A DNA stretch of 64,000 bases from Paenibacillus albicereus (GCF_012676905.1 NZ_CP051428.1:3930001-3994000), one strand, 5' to 3'; counted from the stretch's first letter, positions 1 through 8,317 are shown. Numbers and translations: made by a program. Notes: generated by a model not told the origin, from the sequence alone.

Positions 1-66
1 GGAGACAAGCGAGCCGACGAAGCCGATCAGAAACAGCGTGACGACGAAGCCGAGGCTCATCTCCAT
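1..66 (-). CDS. TauE/SafE-family sulfite/sulfonate exporter, N-terminal fragment (yrkJ-like)
   Basis: Only the first 22 codons are inside the window; the gene continues past the left edge. The visible start reads MEMSLGF followed by the hydrophobic run LFLIGFVGSLVS. This matches the opening transmembrane segment of TauE/SafE permeases such as B. subtilis YrkJ. The ATG lies one base after the stop codon of the rhodanese/beta-lactamase-fold gene, so the two are translationally close. Family members are multi-pass membrane proteins thought to export sulfite or related sulfur anions, which fits its place at the end of a persulfide-handling operon. Substrate is inferred from context only. Confidence 0.75.
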   Translation of the reverse strand, partial: MEMSLGFVVTLFLIGFVGSLVS

Positions 67-67
67 G

Positions 68-1192
68 TCATCTCACCGCACAGCGGTTCGGCCCGATCTC
101 CATCTCCCGCTGCTGCTCCTCGCCGGGCTGCAGCCGCCCCATATTCGTCTGCCGGATTTCTTGATAAGCGTTGGGCTGCGGGGGCAGCTGCTCCGTCACC
201 ATCGAACGGAACTCCTGCTCGTCCTTGACGTTCAGGCCATGATTGCGGCGAAGCAGCTCGCCGAGCGGGCGGGAGACGGTGCCGTCCGCGTTGAGCTCCT
301 CCATGACCATGAAGTGCGCGGGCAGCACGAGCAGTTCTTCCGAAAGGGCCCGGTAGCGCACGTACAGCGTCTCCCTCAGATCGCCGACCCAGTCTTGCGC
401 CGATCCGGCAAGATCCGGCCGGCCGATCGAGTCGACGAACAGGATGTCTCCCGTCAGCAGATAGCTGCCGTCGATGATGAAGGACATCGAGCCGATCGTA
501 TGGCCGGGAGTTTCCAGCGCCTCGATCCGGATGCTCGACGAGCCGACCGCAAGTTCGAGTCCCGGCTCCAGCGGCTCGTAGCGGTAAAGAACCTGCTCCG
601 CGTCTTTGGGCGGCAGCCAATAGCTCGCCGAAGCGGCTTCCGCGATGCTCCGGCCTCCCGAAATATGGTCGGCATGAAGATGCGTATCGAAGACATGCCG
701 AATCTGGACGCCGCGCCGCTTCGCAAAGTCGAGGTAGACCTCCGTCATGCGCGTCGCATCGAACAGCGCCGCTTCGTCTCCGGAGATCGCCATGTAGGAC
801 AGGCATCCCTTCCCGATGCGGTTGAACTGGAACAGCTCTCCTCCGCCAGCCAGATCCCCGACCTTCAGCGGCACCAGATGCTCGCTCCAGGCTTTCATGC
901 CGCCCTTCAGATACCCGACTTGCCGCCCGTGCCCGTCCAGCATCTCCGCGATCATCCTCGACGATCCTTCCTTGGCGCAGACGACAAGAATGTCTTCATC
1001 CGCCGGAAGACGGTCCAGAATGTTCTCCACTCCGTCGATCAGGTCGTAATAGGGTACGTTCAAGTAGCGAAAGCCTTCTCCCTCGACCTTCCAATCCCGG
1101 AAAGCCTCTTCGTTGCGCACGTCCAGAATGAACAGGGAATCGCCGCCGATCGCTTTCGACGCAAGCTCCGCCGCTTCCACTTCTCTCATCAT
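68..1192 (-). CDS. Rhodanese / metallo-beta-lactamase-fold fusion, persulfide dioxygenase-like (YrkH-like)
   Basis: 374 residues. Residues 1 to about 110 form a rhodanese domain with the active-site loop VCAKEGSS. About residues 125-330 form a metallo-beta-lactamase-fold domain with the metal motif THLHADH and a later [12 protein letters not shown] segment, as in ETHE1/CstB persulfide dioxygenases. The predicted role is oxidation of protein or low-molecular-weight persulfides to sulfite, with sulfur transfer by the rhodanese part. The start is the ATG at 1192, which overlaps the TGA of the upstream TusA-rhodanese gene (ATGA) and follows a GGAGGAG ribosome site; the longer open frame upstream is unsupported. 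Domain order (rhodanese first) resembles B. subtilis YrkH rather than S. aureus CstB. Cytoplasmic, no signal peptide. Confidence 0.88.
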   Translation of the reverse strand: MMREVEAAELASKAIGGDSLFILDVRNEEAFRDWKVEGEGFRYLNVPYYDLIDGVENILDRLPADEDILVVCAKEGSSRMIAEMLDGHGRQVGYLKGGMKAWSEHLVPLKVGDLAGGGELFQFNRIGKGCLSYMAISGDEAALFDATRMTEVYLDFAKRRGVQIRHVFDTHLHADHISGGRSIAEAASASYWLPPKDAEQVLYRYEPLEPGLELAVGSSSIRIEALETPGHTIGSMSFIIDGSYLLTGDILFVDSIGRPDLAGSAQDWVGDLRETLYVRYRALSEELLVLPAHFMVMEELNADGTVSRPLGELLRRNHGLNVKDEQEFRSMVTEQLPPQPNAYQEIRQTNMGRLQPGEEQQREMEIGPNRCAVR

Positions 1193-1788
1193 CGGCTCTC
1201 CTCCTTGACCGGTTTTCCATCGATGGCTTCCAGTTCCCCCGTCCACCCGTTCATGCCGGGCACGACATTGAACACGCGCCGGAAGCCCGCTTCCGTCAGC
1301 AGCCTCGCCGCCAGATCGCTGCGCGTGCCGGACCGGCAGATGACATACAGCTCCGACTCCGCATCCAGCTCCGACCGGCGCTGCTCCAGCTCGCCCAGCG
1401 GAATGGAGATCGCCCCCGGGATGTGGCCGAAAGCATACTCCGCCGGCTCCCTCACATCCAGCAGCAGCGCTCCGCCGTTGAGCTTCTCCCTCAGCGCGTC
1501 CAGCTCCGCGACCGCCTCGTGCCGTCCCTCTTCCGCTGCTGCTTGCTCGGTGCTGGCCGCCTTGCGGACATAATGGCGTAGCACGCCCTGCTCCTCCTTC
1601 GTGCCCAGGTACTGATGGCCGGCGCTTTGCGCCCACGCTTTGAGATCGGAGGTCGAGCCCGCATCCGTCGCTTCGATTTCAAGCACCAGACCCTCGCCGA
1701 GCTCCTTCATCGCTTTTTTGGTGCGCACGATCGGCATCGGGCAGGCAAGCCCTTTCGCATCCAGCTTTTGATCGCTAGGTATGGTCAC
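1189..1788 (-). CDS. TusA-rhodanese fusion sulfurtransferase (YrkF-like)
   Basis: 199 residues. Residues 1-75 are a TusA-like domain with the sulfur-carrier cysteine in GLACPMPIV. Residues about 95-195 are a rhodanese domain with [10 protein letters not shown] and the active-site loop CRSGTRSD. It should accept persulfide sulfur and relay it between carrier proteins, in the manner of S. aureus CstA or B. subtilis YrkF. The start is a GTG at 1788 with AAAGGAG nine bases upstream. Its stop overlaps the start of the persulfide-dioxygenase-like gene. A CsoR/CstR-type operator at 1811-1826 precedes it, so it probably has its own regulated promoter within the locus. Confidence 0.9.
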   Translation of the reverse strand: MTIPSDQKLDAKGLACPMPIVRTKKAMKELGEGLVLEIEATDAGSTSDLKAWAQSAGHQYLGTKEEQGVLRHYVRKAASTEQAAAEEGRHEAVAELDALREKLNGGALLLDVREPAEYAFGHIPGAISIPLGELEQRRSELDAESELYVICRSGTRSDLAARLLTEAGFRRVFNVVPGMNGWTGELEAIDGKPVKEESR

Positions 1789-1810
1789 GTCAATTCTCTC
1801 CTTTATACAT

Positions 1811-1826
1811 ATACGAGTATGGGTAT
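1811..1826. promoter_or_regulatory. CsoR/CstR-type operator upstream of the TusA-rhodanese gene
   Basis: ATACGAGTATGGGTAT: the ATAC-N8-GTAT frame shared with three other sites in this locus (2404-2419, 2691-2706, 3092-3107). This is the most degenerate of the four. It lies 23 bases upstream of the GTG start of the TusA-rhodanese gene. Confidence 0.6.
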
Positions 1827-1872
1827 TTTATAAGGTATAAAAAACGACAGCCCGCTCTGTTCGGCTTCCCTG

Positions 1873-2379
1873 TTAAATAAACAAATTGACCCGGCCCTGC
1901 TCCGCATCGCCCAGATAAGCCGCCACGCCGGCGTATTCGATGCCGTCGAGAAGCTCGGCTTTCTGCAGTCCCAGCAAGTCCATCGTCATCGTGCACGCGA
2001 CCAGCTTGACCTCCTGCTCCTGGGCCATCTCGATCAGCTTCGGCAGCGGCACGGCATTATGCTTGCGCATGACCTGCTTGATCATTTTCTGGCCCATGCC
2101 CGCGAAATTCATTTTGGAGAGCCCCATGCGGTCTGCTCCGCGAGGCATCATGCCGCCGAACATTTTTTCCATGAACCCTTTAGGGGAGGTCAACTTAACC
2201 GATTCTTCCTTGCGCAGCGCGTTCAGTCCCCAGAAGGTATGGAAAATCGTCACCTCGTGGTCATATGCCGCTGCGCCGTTGGCGATAATGTAGGCGGCCA
2301 TCGCCTTGTCGTAGTCGCCGCTGAACAAGACGATCGTCGTTTTTTTCGTTTCTTCCATGCTAAGCTTCATCTCCTTCAT
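1873..2379 (-). CDS. DsrE/DsrF-like sulfur-relay protein (YrkE-like, DsrE2 family)
   Basis: Up to 168 residues. The core reads TTIVLFSGDYDKAMAAYI, followed by a HEVTIFHTFWGLNAL segment and, later, VKLVACTMTMDLLG with the conserved cysteine typical of the DsrE2/peroxiredoxin-like branch (COG2210). These proteins carry or deliver persulfide sulfur with TusA and rhodanese partners. The start is uncertain. The first ATG (2379) has only a weak AGGA upstream; the ATG at 2358 has AAGGAG twelve bases upstream and gives the usual family N-terminus (MEETKK). It sits between the free TusA gene and the TusA-rhodanese gene and has its own CstR-type operator (2404-2419). A weak terminator-like hairpin follows at about 1838-1862. 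Confidence 0.85.
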   Translation of the reverse strand: MKEMKLSMEETKKTTIVLFSGDYDKAMAAYIIANGAAAYDHEVTIFHTFWGLNALRKEESVKLTSPKGFMEKMFGGMMPRGADRMGLSKMNFAGMGQKMIKQVMRKHNAVPLPKLIEMAQEQEVKLVACTMTMDLLGLQKAELLDGIEYAGVAAYLGDAEQGRVNLFI

Positions 2380-2403
2380 CCTGGATCATTCCTAAATTTA
2401 CCT

Positions 2404-2419
2404 ATACGGGTTGGGGTAT
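2404..2419. promoter_or_regulatory. CsoR/CstR-type operator upstream of the DsrE-like gene
   Basis: ATACGGGTTGGGGTAT, sharing the ATAC-N8-GTAT frame and G-rich right half with the other three sites. It lies between the end of the TusA gene and the start of the DsrE-like gene. Confidence 0.65.
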
Positions 2420-2420
2420 T

Positions 2421-2447
2421 AAAAAGGGCGAAACTCAGCCCTTTTTC
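2421..2447 (-). terminator. Terminator overlapping the end of the TusA gene
   Basis: Minus-strand AAAAAGGGC / GCCCTTTTT hairpin with an 8-nt loop. It overlaps the TusA stop codon at 2435-2437 and abuts the next CstR-type operator. Confidence 0.65.
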
Positions 2448-2665
2448 AGCCAGAATTTCAGCACGCCCTGCTCTTCGCTCCCGTGAAGAAGCTCGTTCCC
2501 GCTGGATTTGGCCCATGCCGCCAGATCGCTGCGCGCGCCTTGGTCCGTCGTATGCACTTCGAGCACCTCGCCGGTCTGCATGTCCTTCATCGCTTTTTTC
2601 GTTTGGACGATCGGCATCGGACAAGCCAATCCTTTCGCATCCAGATAACGGTCCGCTTTCATCAT
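2435..2665 (-). CDS. TusA-family sulfur carrier protein (YrkI-like)
   Basis: 76 residues, a complete single-domain TusA protein. The sulfur-accepting cysteine is in GLACPMPIV. The C-terminal part ends EEQGVLKFWLKKG, as in Firmicute YrkI-type proteins. It should carry sulfur as a cysteine persulfide between rhodaneses and acceptors. The start is the first of two adjacent ATGs at 2665, eight bases after AAAGGAGG; the longer reading frame from 2692 begins upstream of that ribosome site and is rejected. A CstR-type operator lies at 2691-2706 and a terminator overlaps its 3' end. Confidence 0.9.
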   Translation of the reverse strand: MMKADRYLDAKGLACPMPIVQTKKAMKDMQTGEVLEVHTTDQGARSDLAAWAKSSGNELLHGSEEQGVLKFWLKKG

Positions 2666-2690
2666 AGATCGTTCCTCCTTTATTGTCTTC

Positions 2691-2706
2691 ATACCCTGCG
2701 GGGTAT
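2691..2706. promoter_or_regulatory. CsoR/CstR-type operator upstream of tusA
   Basis: ATACCCTGCGGGGTAT: perfect 6-bp arms (ATACCC/GGGTAT) around 4 bases. It lies 26 bases upstream of the TusA start, just before the ribosome site. Confidence 0.7.
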
Positions 2707-2715
2707 CGTGAAGAG

Positions 2716-2742
2716 TAAAAAAAAAGGGAAGCCCCTTTTTCT
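2716..2742 (-). terminator. Terminator after the CsoR/CstR-family gene
   Basis: Minus-strand AAGGG-GCTT-CCCTT hairpin running into a long T tract (2717-2725). It separates the repressor gene from the following operator and TusA gene. Confidence 0.7.
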
Positions 2743-2764
2743 TCTCGGGGATAGCCGGCTGAAG

Positions 2765-3025
2765 TCAACGGCTGCGCACGAGCAGCTCCACCGCTTCCTT
2801 GATGAGCTTCTCGGCATCCTCGCCGTTCTTCTCTCCCTCGCGCACGCATTCCACCAGGTTGGCGCTGACGATGACGCCGATCGTCCGGTCGATGGCCGTG
2901 CGCGTGGCGGACAGCTGCGAGATGACGTCCTTGCAGTTCTCCTGCTGCTCCATCATGCTCAGGATGCCCCGGAGCTGGCCTTCGATCCGCTTGACGCGGT
3001 TCTTGATCGGATCCTGATACTCCAC
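2765..3025 (-). CDS. CsoR-family repressor, likely persulfide-sensing CstR type (YrkD-like)
   Basis: 86 residues, all-helical DUF156 protein: KNRVKRIEGQLRGI in helix 1, ENCKDV carrying the first conserved cysteine, ANLVECV carrying the second. In copper-sensing CsoR the residue four before the second cysteine is the histidine ligand; here it is Asn, as in CstR proteins that form disulfide or trisulfide bridges with persulfides. A sulfur-sensing role is therefore inferred. The start is a GTG at 3025 after GGAGGAGG; the longer open frame upstream runs through the promoter. It heads the sulfur locus, and its own promoter contains the best of four shared operators, so autoregulation is expected. 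Confidence 0.88.
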   Translation of the reverse strand: MEYQDPIKNRVKRIEGQLRGILSMMEQQENCKDVISQLSATRTAIDRTIGVIVSANLVECVREGEKNGEDAEKLIKEAVELLVRSR

Positions 3026-3086
3026 GTGGTTCGTCCTCCTCCACCAAGCCCCGATTCGGCCGCCCGGCCCGCTTGGCTTGAGACCT

Positions 3087-3115
3087 ACTATATACCCATG
3101 GGGGTATAATGTCAA
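3087..3115 (-). promoter_or_regulatory. Promoter of the CsoR/CstR gene with operator in the spacer
   Basis: On the minus strand, TTGACA (3115-3110), a 17-bp spacer, then TATAGT (3092-3087). The palindrome ATACCCATGGGGGTAT (3092-3107) fills the spacer and touches the -10, an ideal position for repression by the downstream gene product. Confidence 0.82.
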
Positions 3116-3134
3116 GCTGTCGACTCGCTTCTCC

Positions 3135-3167
3135 GAAAAAAATGCCGCCGGCGCAAAGCCGGCGGCG
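3135..3167 (-). terminator. Terminator of the metA-metI-metC operon
   Basis: Minus-strand GCCGCCGGC / GCCGGCGGC stem followed by seven T residues. It lies 10 bases after the metC stop. Confidence 0.88.
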
Positions 3168-3177
3168 AAAGCAACAA

Positions 3178-4374
3178 CTAGGAATCGGCCCCGCCGAGCG
3201 CCTGCTCCAGATCCTCGAGCAGGTCGTCGACATGCTCCAGGCCGACGGAGTAGCGCAGCAGCCCGTCGCCGATGCCGCGCTCGGCGCGGACCTCCGGCGG
3301 CATCGCGGCATGCGACATCATCGCCGGATAGGAGAGGATGCTCTCGACGGCGCCGAGGCTGACCGCAACGAGCGGCAGCTGCACGCGGCTCAGCACGCGC
3401 TTGGCCCGCTCGCCGCTGCCGACGTCGAACGAGACGACGGCTCCGTAGCCGAGCGACTGGCGCTCATGCACGTCGCGGCCGGGATGCTCCGGCAGGCCCG
3501 GATAGTAGACGCGGGCGATATCGCCGCGCGCGGCAAGCCATTCGGCGAGCCGCCTCGCGCTGCGCTCGCTCTGCTCCATGCGGGCCTGCAGCGTCTTCAT
3601 GCCGCGCAGGAGCAGCCAGCCCTCCTGCGGGGCGAGCACGGCGCCGAGGCCGTTCTGCAGCGCGTAGAGCCTTTTGCCGAGAGCCTCGTCCTTGGTCACC
3701 GCCAGCCCCGCCAGCACGTCGCTGTGGCCGCCGAGGAACTTGGTCGCGCTATGCAGCACGATGTCCACGCCCAGCTCGAGCGGACGCTGATGGTAAGGCG
3801 TCATGAACGTATTGTCGACCATCGTGAGCAGGCCGCGCTCCTTGGCCCAGGCGGCGACGGCGGCGACATCGGTGATCTTGAGCGTCGGATTGGACGGCGT
3901 CTCCATGAAGACGGCGGCCGTATTCGGCTTGAGCGCCGCCCGGACCGCATCGAGGTCGGTCATGTCCACGAACGTCGTCTCGATGTTCATCCGCGTCAGG
4001 ATCGTCGTCAGCAGCCGGTACGTGCCGCCGTAGACGTCCTCGGTCACGATGATGTGGTCGCCCGCCGACAGCAGCAGCAGCGCGCTCGAGATCGCCGCCA
4101 TGCCGGAGGCGAAGGCGAAGCCGCGCGTGCCGCCCTCGAGCAGCGCGATCGCGCTCTCCACCGCCGCGCGGGTCGGGTTGCCGGAGCGGCTGTAATCGAA
4201 CGCCGGCGGGTTGTAGATGTCGTGGTGATGGAACGTCGACGCCTGGTGGATCGGGACGCTGGAGGCGCCGGTGACGGCATCGATCTCGCCGCCGAAATGC
4301 AGCAGCTTCGTGGCGAAGCGGCGCTCGGAGGGCGATTTTGGTCCTCCGCGCTCGCTGAGCTCGCGGCCGCTCAT
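3178..4374 (-). CDS. metC: Cystathionine beta-lyase (MetC)
   Basis: 398 residues, Cys/Met-metabolism PLP enzyme. The pyridoxal-phosphate lysine is K212 in LHSATKFLGGH, and SGNPTR and ETPSNPTL are further family signatures. The expected reaction is cleavage of cystathionine to homocysteine, pyruvate and ammonia. Its ATG overlaps the stop of the upstream metI gene (ATGA), and the order metA-metI-metC behind a SAM riboswitch supports a methionine biosynthesis role. The N-terminal 18 residues are polar and probably disordered. Sequence alone does not fully separate cystathionine beta-lyase from gamma-lyase; operon order favours MetC. Confidence 0.85.
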   Translation of the reverse strand: MSGRELSERGGPKSPSERRFATKLLHFGGEIDAVTGASSVPIHQASTFHHHDIYNPPAFDYSRSGNPTRAAVESAIALLEGGTRGFAFASGMAAISSALLLLSAGDHIIVTEDVYGGTYRLLTTILTRMNIETTFVDMTDLDAVRAALKPNTAAVFMETPSNPTLKITDVAAVAAWAKERGLLTMVDNTFMTPYHQRPLELGVDIVLHSATKFLGGHSDVLAGLAVTKDEALGKRLYALQNGLGAVLAPQEGWLLLRGMKTLQARMEQSERSARRLAEWLAARGDIARVYYPGLPEHPGRDVHERQSLGYGAVVSFDVGSGERAKRVLSRVQLPLVAVSLGAVESILSYPAMMSHAAMPPEVRAERGIGDGLLRYSVGLEHVDDLLEDLEQALGGADS

Positions 4375-5546
4375 GCCGTCACCTCGCCAGCGATCTCCCG
4401 GCGGGCCGCCTCGAGCGCCTGCCCGAGATCGGCGATCAGGTCGTCGGCATGCTCGATGCCGACGGAGAAGCGCAGCAGCCGGTCGTCGACGCCGACGGCG
4501 CGGCGGATCTCCTCCGGAATGTCGGCATGCGTCTGCACGGCCGGATACGTCATGAGCGACTCTACGCCGCCGAGGCTCTCGGCGAAAGCGATCAGCCGGA
4601 TGCGCCGCAGGATCGGCTCGACATAGCGCGCGTCCTTGACCTTGAAGGAGAAGATGCCCGTGTTGCCGGACGACTGGCGGTTCTGCACGTCATGGCCCGG
4701 ATGATCGGGGAGCGCCGGGTAGAACACTTCCGCGATCGCGTCATGCCCTTGGAGGTATTCGGCCAGGCGGGTCGCGTTGTATTGATGGCGCTCCATGCGC
4801 AGCGCCAGCGTCTTCATGCCGCGCATGAGCAGCCAGGAATCCTGCGGGCCGAGCACGGCGCCGATCGAGTTGTGCAGCACGGCCATCTCGGCCGACAGCT
4901 CCTTGCCCTTCGTCACGATGAGCCCGGCAAGCACGTCGTTGTGGCCGCCGAGGTACTTGGTCGCGCTATGGATGACGATGTCGGCGCCGAGCTCGAGCGG
5001 GCGCTGGAAAAACGGCGTCAGCAGCGTGTTGTCCACGATCGTCAGGATGCCCTTGGCCTTGGCCCACGTACAGACGGCCTCGATGTCCGTGACCATCATG
5101 AGCGGATTCGTCGGCGTCTCGATGAGGACGGCTTTCGTATTCGGCTGCAGCAGCTTGTCCATCGCCTCGATGTCGTTCGTGTCGACGTAGGAGGTCGTGA
5201 CGCCGAAGCGCGACATGATCCGCTCCAGCAGGCGGTACGTGCCGCCGTACAGGTCGAGCGAGACGATCAGATGGTCGCCTTGGCTGAACAGCGCGAAGAT
5301 CGTCTGCAGCGCGGCCATGCCGGAGCTGCAGGCGAAGGCGGCGTCGCCTGATTCCAGCTCGGCGGCCGCTTCCTCGAGGACGGCTCGGGTCGGGCTTTTG
5401 GTGCGGGCGTAGTCGAAGCCGGTGCTTTCGCCGAGGCGGGGATGGCGGAACGCCGTCGCCTGGTACACCGGGAAGCTGACGGCGCCGGTGACGGGCTCTT
5501 GGATGGATCCGATCTGGGCAAGGCGGCTTTCAATCTTCATGGGCAT
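4371..5546 (-). CDS. metI: Cystathionine gamma-synthase / O-acetylhomoserine thiolyase (MetI)
   Basis: 391 residues, fold-type I PLP enzyme of the Cys/Met-metabolism family, paralogous to the downstream gene. The PLP lysine is K197 in IHSATKYLGGH, with YGGTYRL and ETPTNPL motifs. It should join O-acetylhomoserine with cysteine (giving cystathionine) or sulfide (giving homocysteine). The ATG at 5546 lies six bases after AAAGGAG; the open frame also permits a TTG one codon earlier. It is 18 bases downstream of metA and overlaps metC by four bases, so the three genes form one unit. Confidence 0.87.
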   Translation of the reverse strand: MPMKIESRLAQIGSIQEPVTGAVSFPVYQATAFRHPRLGESTGFDYARTKSPTRAVLEEAAAELESGDAAFACSSGMAALQTIFALFSQGDHLIVSLDLYGGTYRLLERIMSRFGVTTSYVDTNDIEAMDKLLQPNTKAVLIETPTNPLMMVTDIEAVCTWAKAKGILTIVDNTLLTPFFQRPLELGADIVIHSATKYLGGHNDVLAGLIVTKGKELSAEMAVLHNSIGAVLGPQDSWLLMRGMKTLALRMERHQYNATRLAEYLQGHDAIAEVFYPALPDHPGHDVQNRQSSGNTGIFSFKVKDARYVEPILRRIRLIAFAESLGGVESLMTYPAVQTHADIPEEIRRAVGVDDRLLRFSVGIEHADDLIADLGQALEAARREIAGEVTA

Positions 5547-5564
5547 CAAGGTCTCCTTTGCGAA

Positions 5565-6482
5565 TCAGATATGCGCGCCAAGCTCGAACGGCGTCTGCTG
5601 GTACACGTAATAGTTGAGCCAGTTGCTGTAGAGCAGGTTGGCATGGGCTCTCCAGGTCGACAGCGGCTGCCGGGCCGGATCGTTGCCCGGATAATAGTTG
5701 GCCGGCAGCGCGATGTCCATCCCTTTGGCGATGTCGCGGTCGTACTCGTACTTGAGCGTCTCCGGATCGTACTCCGAATGGCCCGTGACGAAAATCTGCC
5801 GTCCGTCCTTGGAGGCGACGAGATAGACGCCGGCATCCGGCGATTCGGACAGGATCTGCAGGTCGGAGATGCGCTCGATGTCCTCGCGGCGCACGTCCGT
5901 ATGCCGCGACTGCGGCACGAAGAACAGCTCGTCGAAGCCGCGCAGCAGGCTGACGTTGCGTTTGCGGATCGTGTGCGGGTAGACGCCGAAAATCTTCTGG
6001 TCCAGGTCGTATTTTTCCACTCCGTAATGATGGTACAGCCCCGCCTGCGCCGCCCAGCAGATATGGAAGGTCGAGGTGACGTGGCTGCGGCTCCAGTCCA
6101 TGATGTCCTTGAGCTCCTCCCAGTAGGTGACCTGCTCGAACGGCAGATGCTCGACCGGGGCGCCGGTGATGATGAGGCCGTCGAAGTACAGGTGGGCCAC
6201 CTCGCCGAACGTCTTGTAGAACGACTGCAGATGCTGGGAGCTCGTATTCTTGGACGTGTGGGACTGCGGATGCAGCAGCACGACCTCGACCTGCAGCGGC
6301 GTGTTGCCGATCAGGCGCAGCAGCTGCGTCTCGGTCGTCTCCTTGGTCGGCATCAGGTTCAGGATCGCGATCCGCAGCGGACGGATGTCCTGCTGGTAGG
6401 CGATGCTCTCGTCCATGACGAAAATATTTTCCTCCGCCAGCACTTCCTTGGCCGGCAGATGGTCAGGCACTTTGATCGGCAT
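5565..6482 (-). CDS. metA: Homoserine O-acetyltransferase (MetA)
   Basis: 305 residues, MetA family. The N-terminus [15 protein letters not shown] is canonical. The catalytic cysteine is C142 in FHICWAAQ, and the HSEYD segment supplies the histidine and glutamate region. Residue 111 is Glu in [10 protein letters not shown]; in characterised MetA proteins Glu here goes with acetyl-CoA use, whereas Gly goes with succinyl-CoA, so acetyltransferase is preferred. The ATG at 6482 has GAAGGAG eight bases upstream; the in-frame GTG at 6491 directly abuts that site and is rejected. It is the first gene of the SAM-riboswitch-controlled met operon. Confidence 0.9.
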   Translation of the reverse strand: MPIKVPDHLPAKEVLAEENIFVMDESIAYQQDIRPLRIAILNLMPTKETTETQLLRLIGNTPLQVEVVLLHPQSHTSKNTSSQHLQSFYKTFGEVAHLYFDGLIITGAPVEHLPFEQVTYWEELKDIMDWSRSHVTSTFHICWAAQAGLYHHYGVEKYDLDQKIFGVYPHTIRKRNVSLLRGFDELFFVPQSRHTDVRREDIERISDLQILSESPDAGVYLVASKDGRQIFVTGHSEYDPETLKYEYDRDIAKGMDIALPANYYPGNDPARQPLSTWRAHANLLYSNWLNYYVYQQTPFELGAHI

Positions 6483-6545
6483 GCTCGTCACTCCTTCGTG
6501 GCTCGGAAATATAGGCCGTACCGAATACCTTCCGGGCTAAGGGCG

Positions 6546-6580
6546 CAAAAAAAGACCCCTATCCTGACAGAGAGGGGTCG
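6546..6580 (-). terminator. Expression-platform terminator of the SAM-I riboswitch
   Basis: Minus-strand GACCCCT / AGGGGTC stem followed by TTTTTTT, placed between the SAM aptamer and metA. Typical SAM-I OFF-switch layout. Confidence 0.9.
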
Positions 6581-6601
6581 TGTATGAAAACACATGCACC
6601 T

Positions 6602-6714
6602 CTCTCATCTCTCAGACATGCGCTACATGTCCGCAAGAATTAGCACCGTGCGTGTCAACGCCGGTTGCCGGGCTTCATCGGGCTGGTCCCTCCGCCTACT
6701 CTTGATAAGAAAGT
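6602..6714 (-). ncRNA. SAM-I (S-box) riboswitch
   Basis: Minus strand. Conserved S-box blocks occur in order: CTTATCAAGAG, then GGCGGAGGGACCAGCCC, GATGAAGCCCGGCAACC, GGTGCTAATTCTTGC and the closing GAGAGATGAG that pairs with the 5' end. It is followed by an intrinsic terminator and then metA. High S-adenosylmethionine should terminate transcription of metA-metI-metC. Confidence 0.96.
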
Positions 6715-6753
6715 TACGTATTCAGTTCATGGGCAGGTTGCTGCTCCCCTCCT

Positions 6754-6783
6754 ACAATAAGGGTTGCGCCGCTCTTTCGTCAA
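6754..6783 (-). promoter_or_regulatory. Candidate sigma-A promoter of the met operon
   Basis: Minus-strand TTGACG (6783-6778), 18-bp spacer, TATTGT (6759-6754). It sits about 40 bases upstream of the SAM aptamer. Confidence 0.5.
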
Positions 6784-6823
6784 GAAGCGTTTGCAGAGAA
6801 CAGGGCATATCGGGGAATAATCA

Positions 6824-6852
6824 TTGTCAAAACGCGTCGATCCCTGTAGAAT
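6824..6852 (+). promoter_or_regulatory. Sigma-A promoter of the uracil permease gene
   Basis: TTGTCA (6824-6829), 17-bp spacer, TAGAAT (6847-6852). The resulting leader is only about 85 nt and shows no obvious PyrR-type antiterminator. Confidence 0.65.
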
Positions 6853-6942
6853 GGAACCGTTTGTGCTTGCAGCCGGGACAAGCCCGGCCGCGGCGCGACG
6901 ATTGGACCACCATATCCGCTAGCCGAAGGGGCGTCTCAACGA

Positions 6943-8241
6943 ATGAAAAAAGAAATCGGAGTGCTGGAGCGGCCGTCAATCGGCCCGGGCATGCTGCTGA
7001 GCCTGCAGCATCTGTTCGCGATGTTCGGCTCGACCGTGCTCGTGCCGAACCTGCTCGGCGTCGATCCTGCCATCTGCCTGCTCATGAACGGCATCGGCAC
7101 GCTGTTCTACATCCTTATCACCAAAGGCAAGATTCCGGCCTATCTCGGCTCGAGCTTCGCCTTCATCGTGCCGGCTCTGACCGTCATCGGCACCCAGGCG
7201 TCGGGAGGCGGCTACGCGGCCGCGCTCGGAGGCTTCATCGCCGCCGGCGTCGTATTCACGATCGTCGCCATCATCGTGCAGCTCGCCGGCACCGGCTGGA
7301 TCCACGTCCTCTTCCCGCCGGCCGCGATGGGCGCGATCGTCACCGTCATCGGCCTCGAGCTGATCCCGGTCGCCGCGGGCATGGCCGGCTGGATCAACCG
7401 CAGCCCGGGCAGCGACTGGACGCCGAATACGGATGCGATCCTGCTGTCGATCGCCACGCTGCTGCTCACCGTGCTCGGCTCGGTGCTGTTCCGCGGCTTC
7501 CTGAAGATCATCCCGATCCTGATCGGCATCGTCGGCGGCTATCTGCTCGCCTGGGGCATGGGACTGACGGGAGAAGCGGGCAAAGCCGTGGGAGAAGCCG
7601 CCTGGCTGAAGCTGCCGGTGTTCACCACGCCGGAATTCCACTTGAGCGCGATGCTCGTCATCGTGCCGGCGGCATTCGTCGTCATCGCCGAGCATGTCGG
7701 CCATCTGGTCGTCACCGGCAACATCGTCGGCAAGGACCTGTCCAAGGATCCGGGCCTGCACCGCTCGATGCTCGGCAACGGCATCAGCACGATCCTGTCC
7801 GGCTTCGTCGGCGCGACGCCGAACACGACGTACGGCGAGAACATCGGCGTGCTGGCGATCACGCGCGTCTACTCGACGTTCGTCATCGGCGGCGCGGCCG
7901 TCATCGCGATCGCGCTCAGCTTCCTGGGCAAAGTGTCGGCGCTCATCGCCTTCATCCCCGAGCCGGTCATGGGCGGCGTATCGCTGCTGCTGTTCGGCGT
8001 CATCGCCGCCTCGGGACTGCGCATGCTCGTCGAGTCCAAGATCGACTACGGCCGTCCGACGAACCTGTACCTGACCACGATCGTGCTCGTCGCGGGCCTC
8101 AGCGGCGCGAAGATCGTCATCGGCGACTTCTCCCTGTCGGGCATGGGCCTCGCCACCGTCGCCGCCATCGTGTTCAGCCTGCTGTTCAAGCTGTTCGAGG
8201 TGACCGGCCTGTCCAACGACAAGGAAGAGTCGGCTCACTGA
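6943..8241 (+). CDS. uraA: Uracil permease, NCS2 family (UraA/PyrP)
   Basis: 432 residues, multi-pass membrane protein of the nucleobase:cation symporter-2 family (usually 14 segments). LQHLFAMFGSTVLVPNLLGV near residue 21 is the family opening. AEHVGHLVVTGN (E250) matches the UraA substrate glutamate region, and TTYGENIGVLAIT supplies the second glutamate. These residues favour uracil over xanthine transport. The start is the ATG at 6943 with AAGGGG upstream. It is a single-gene unit with a promoter at 6824-6852 and a terminator at 8277-8317, not embedded in a pyr operon. Confidence 0.9.
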   Translation: MKKEIGVLERPSIGPGMLLSLQHLFAMFGSTVLVPNLLGVDPAICLLMNGIGTLFYILITKGKIPAYLGSSFAFIVPALTVIGTQASGGGYAAALGGFIAAGVVFTIVAIIVQLAGTGWIHVLFPPAAMGAIVTVIGLELIPVAAGMAGWINRSPGSDWTPNTDAILLSIATLLLTVLGSVLFRGFLKIIPILIGIVGGYLLAWGMGLTGEAGKAVGEAAWLKLPVFTTPEFHLSAMLVIVPAAFVVIAEHVGHLVVTGNIVGKDLSKDPGLHRSMLGNGISTILSGFVGATPNTTYGENIGVLAITRVYSTFVIGGAAVIAIALSFLGKVSALIAFIPEPVMGGVSLLLFGVIAASGLRMLVESKIDYGRPTNLYLTTIVLVAGLSGAKIVIGDFSLSGMGLATVAAIVFSLLFKLFEVTGLSNDKEESAH

Positions 8242-8276
8242 GCCGGCTTGCATTCAAGCCCTTGCATCAAATGAAG

Positions 8277-8317
8277 CCGGGACGAATCGGAGACGGACTC
8301 CGCTTCGTCCCGGTTTT
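8277..8317 (+). terminator. Terminator of the uracil permease gene
   Basis: CCGGGACGAA / TTCGTCCCGG stem followed by TTTT. Confidence 0.8.

Noticed and set aside
3025-3115. N-terminal extension of the CsoR/CstR-family gene to 3115
   Set aside because: It would be translated from inside its own promoter and operator. The GTG at 3025 has GGAGGAGG and gives the normal family length.
6852-6942. PyrR-type attenuator before the uracil permease gene
   Set aside because: The leader is too short and shows no anti-antiterminator or terminator pair.
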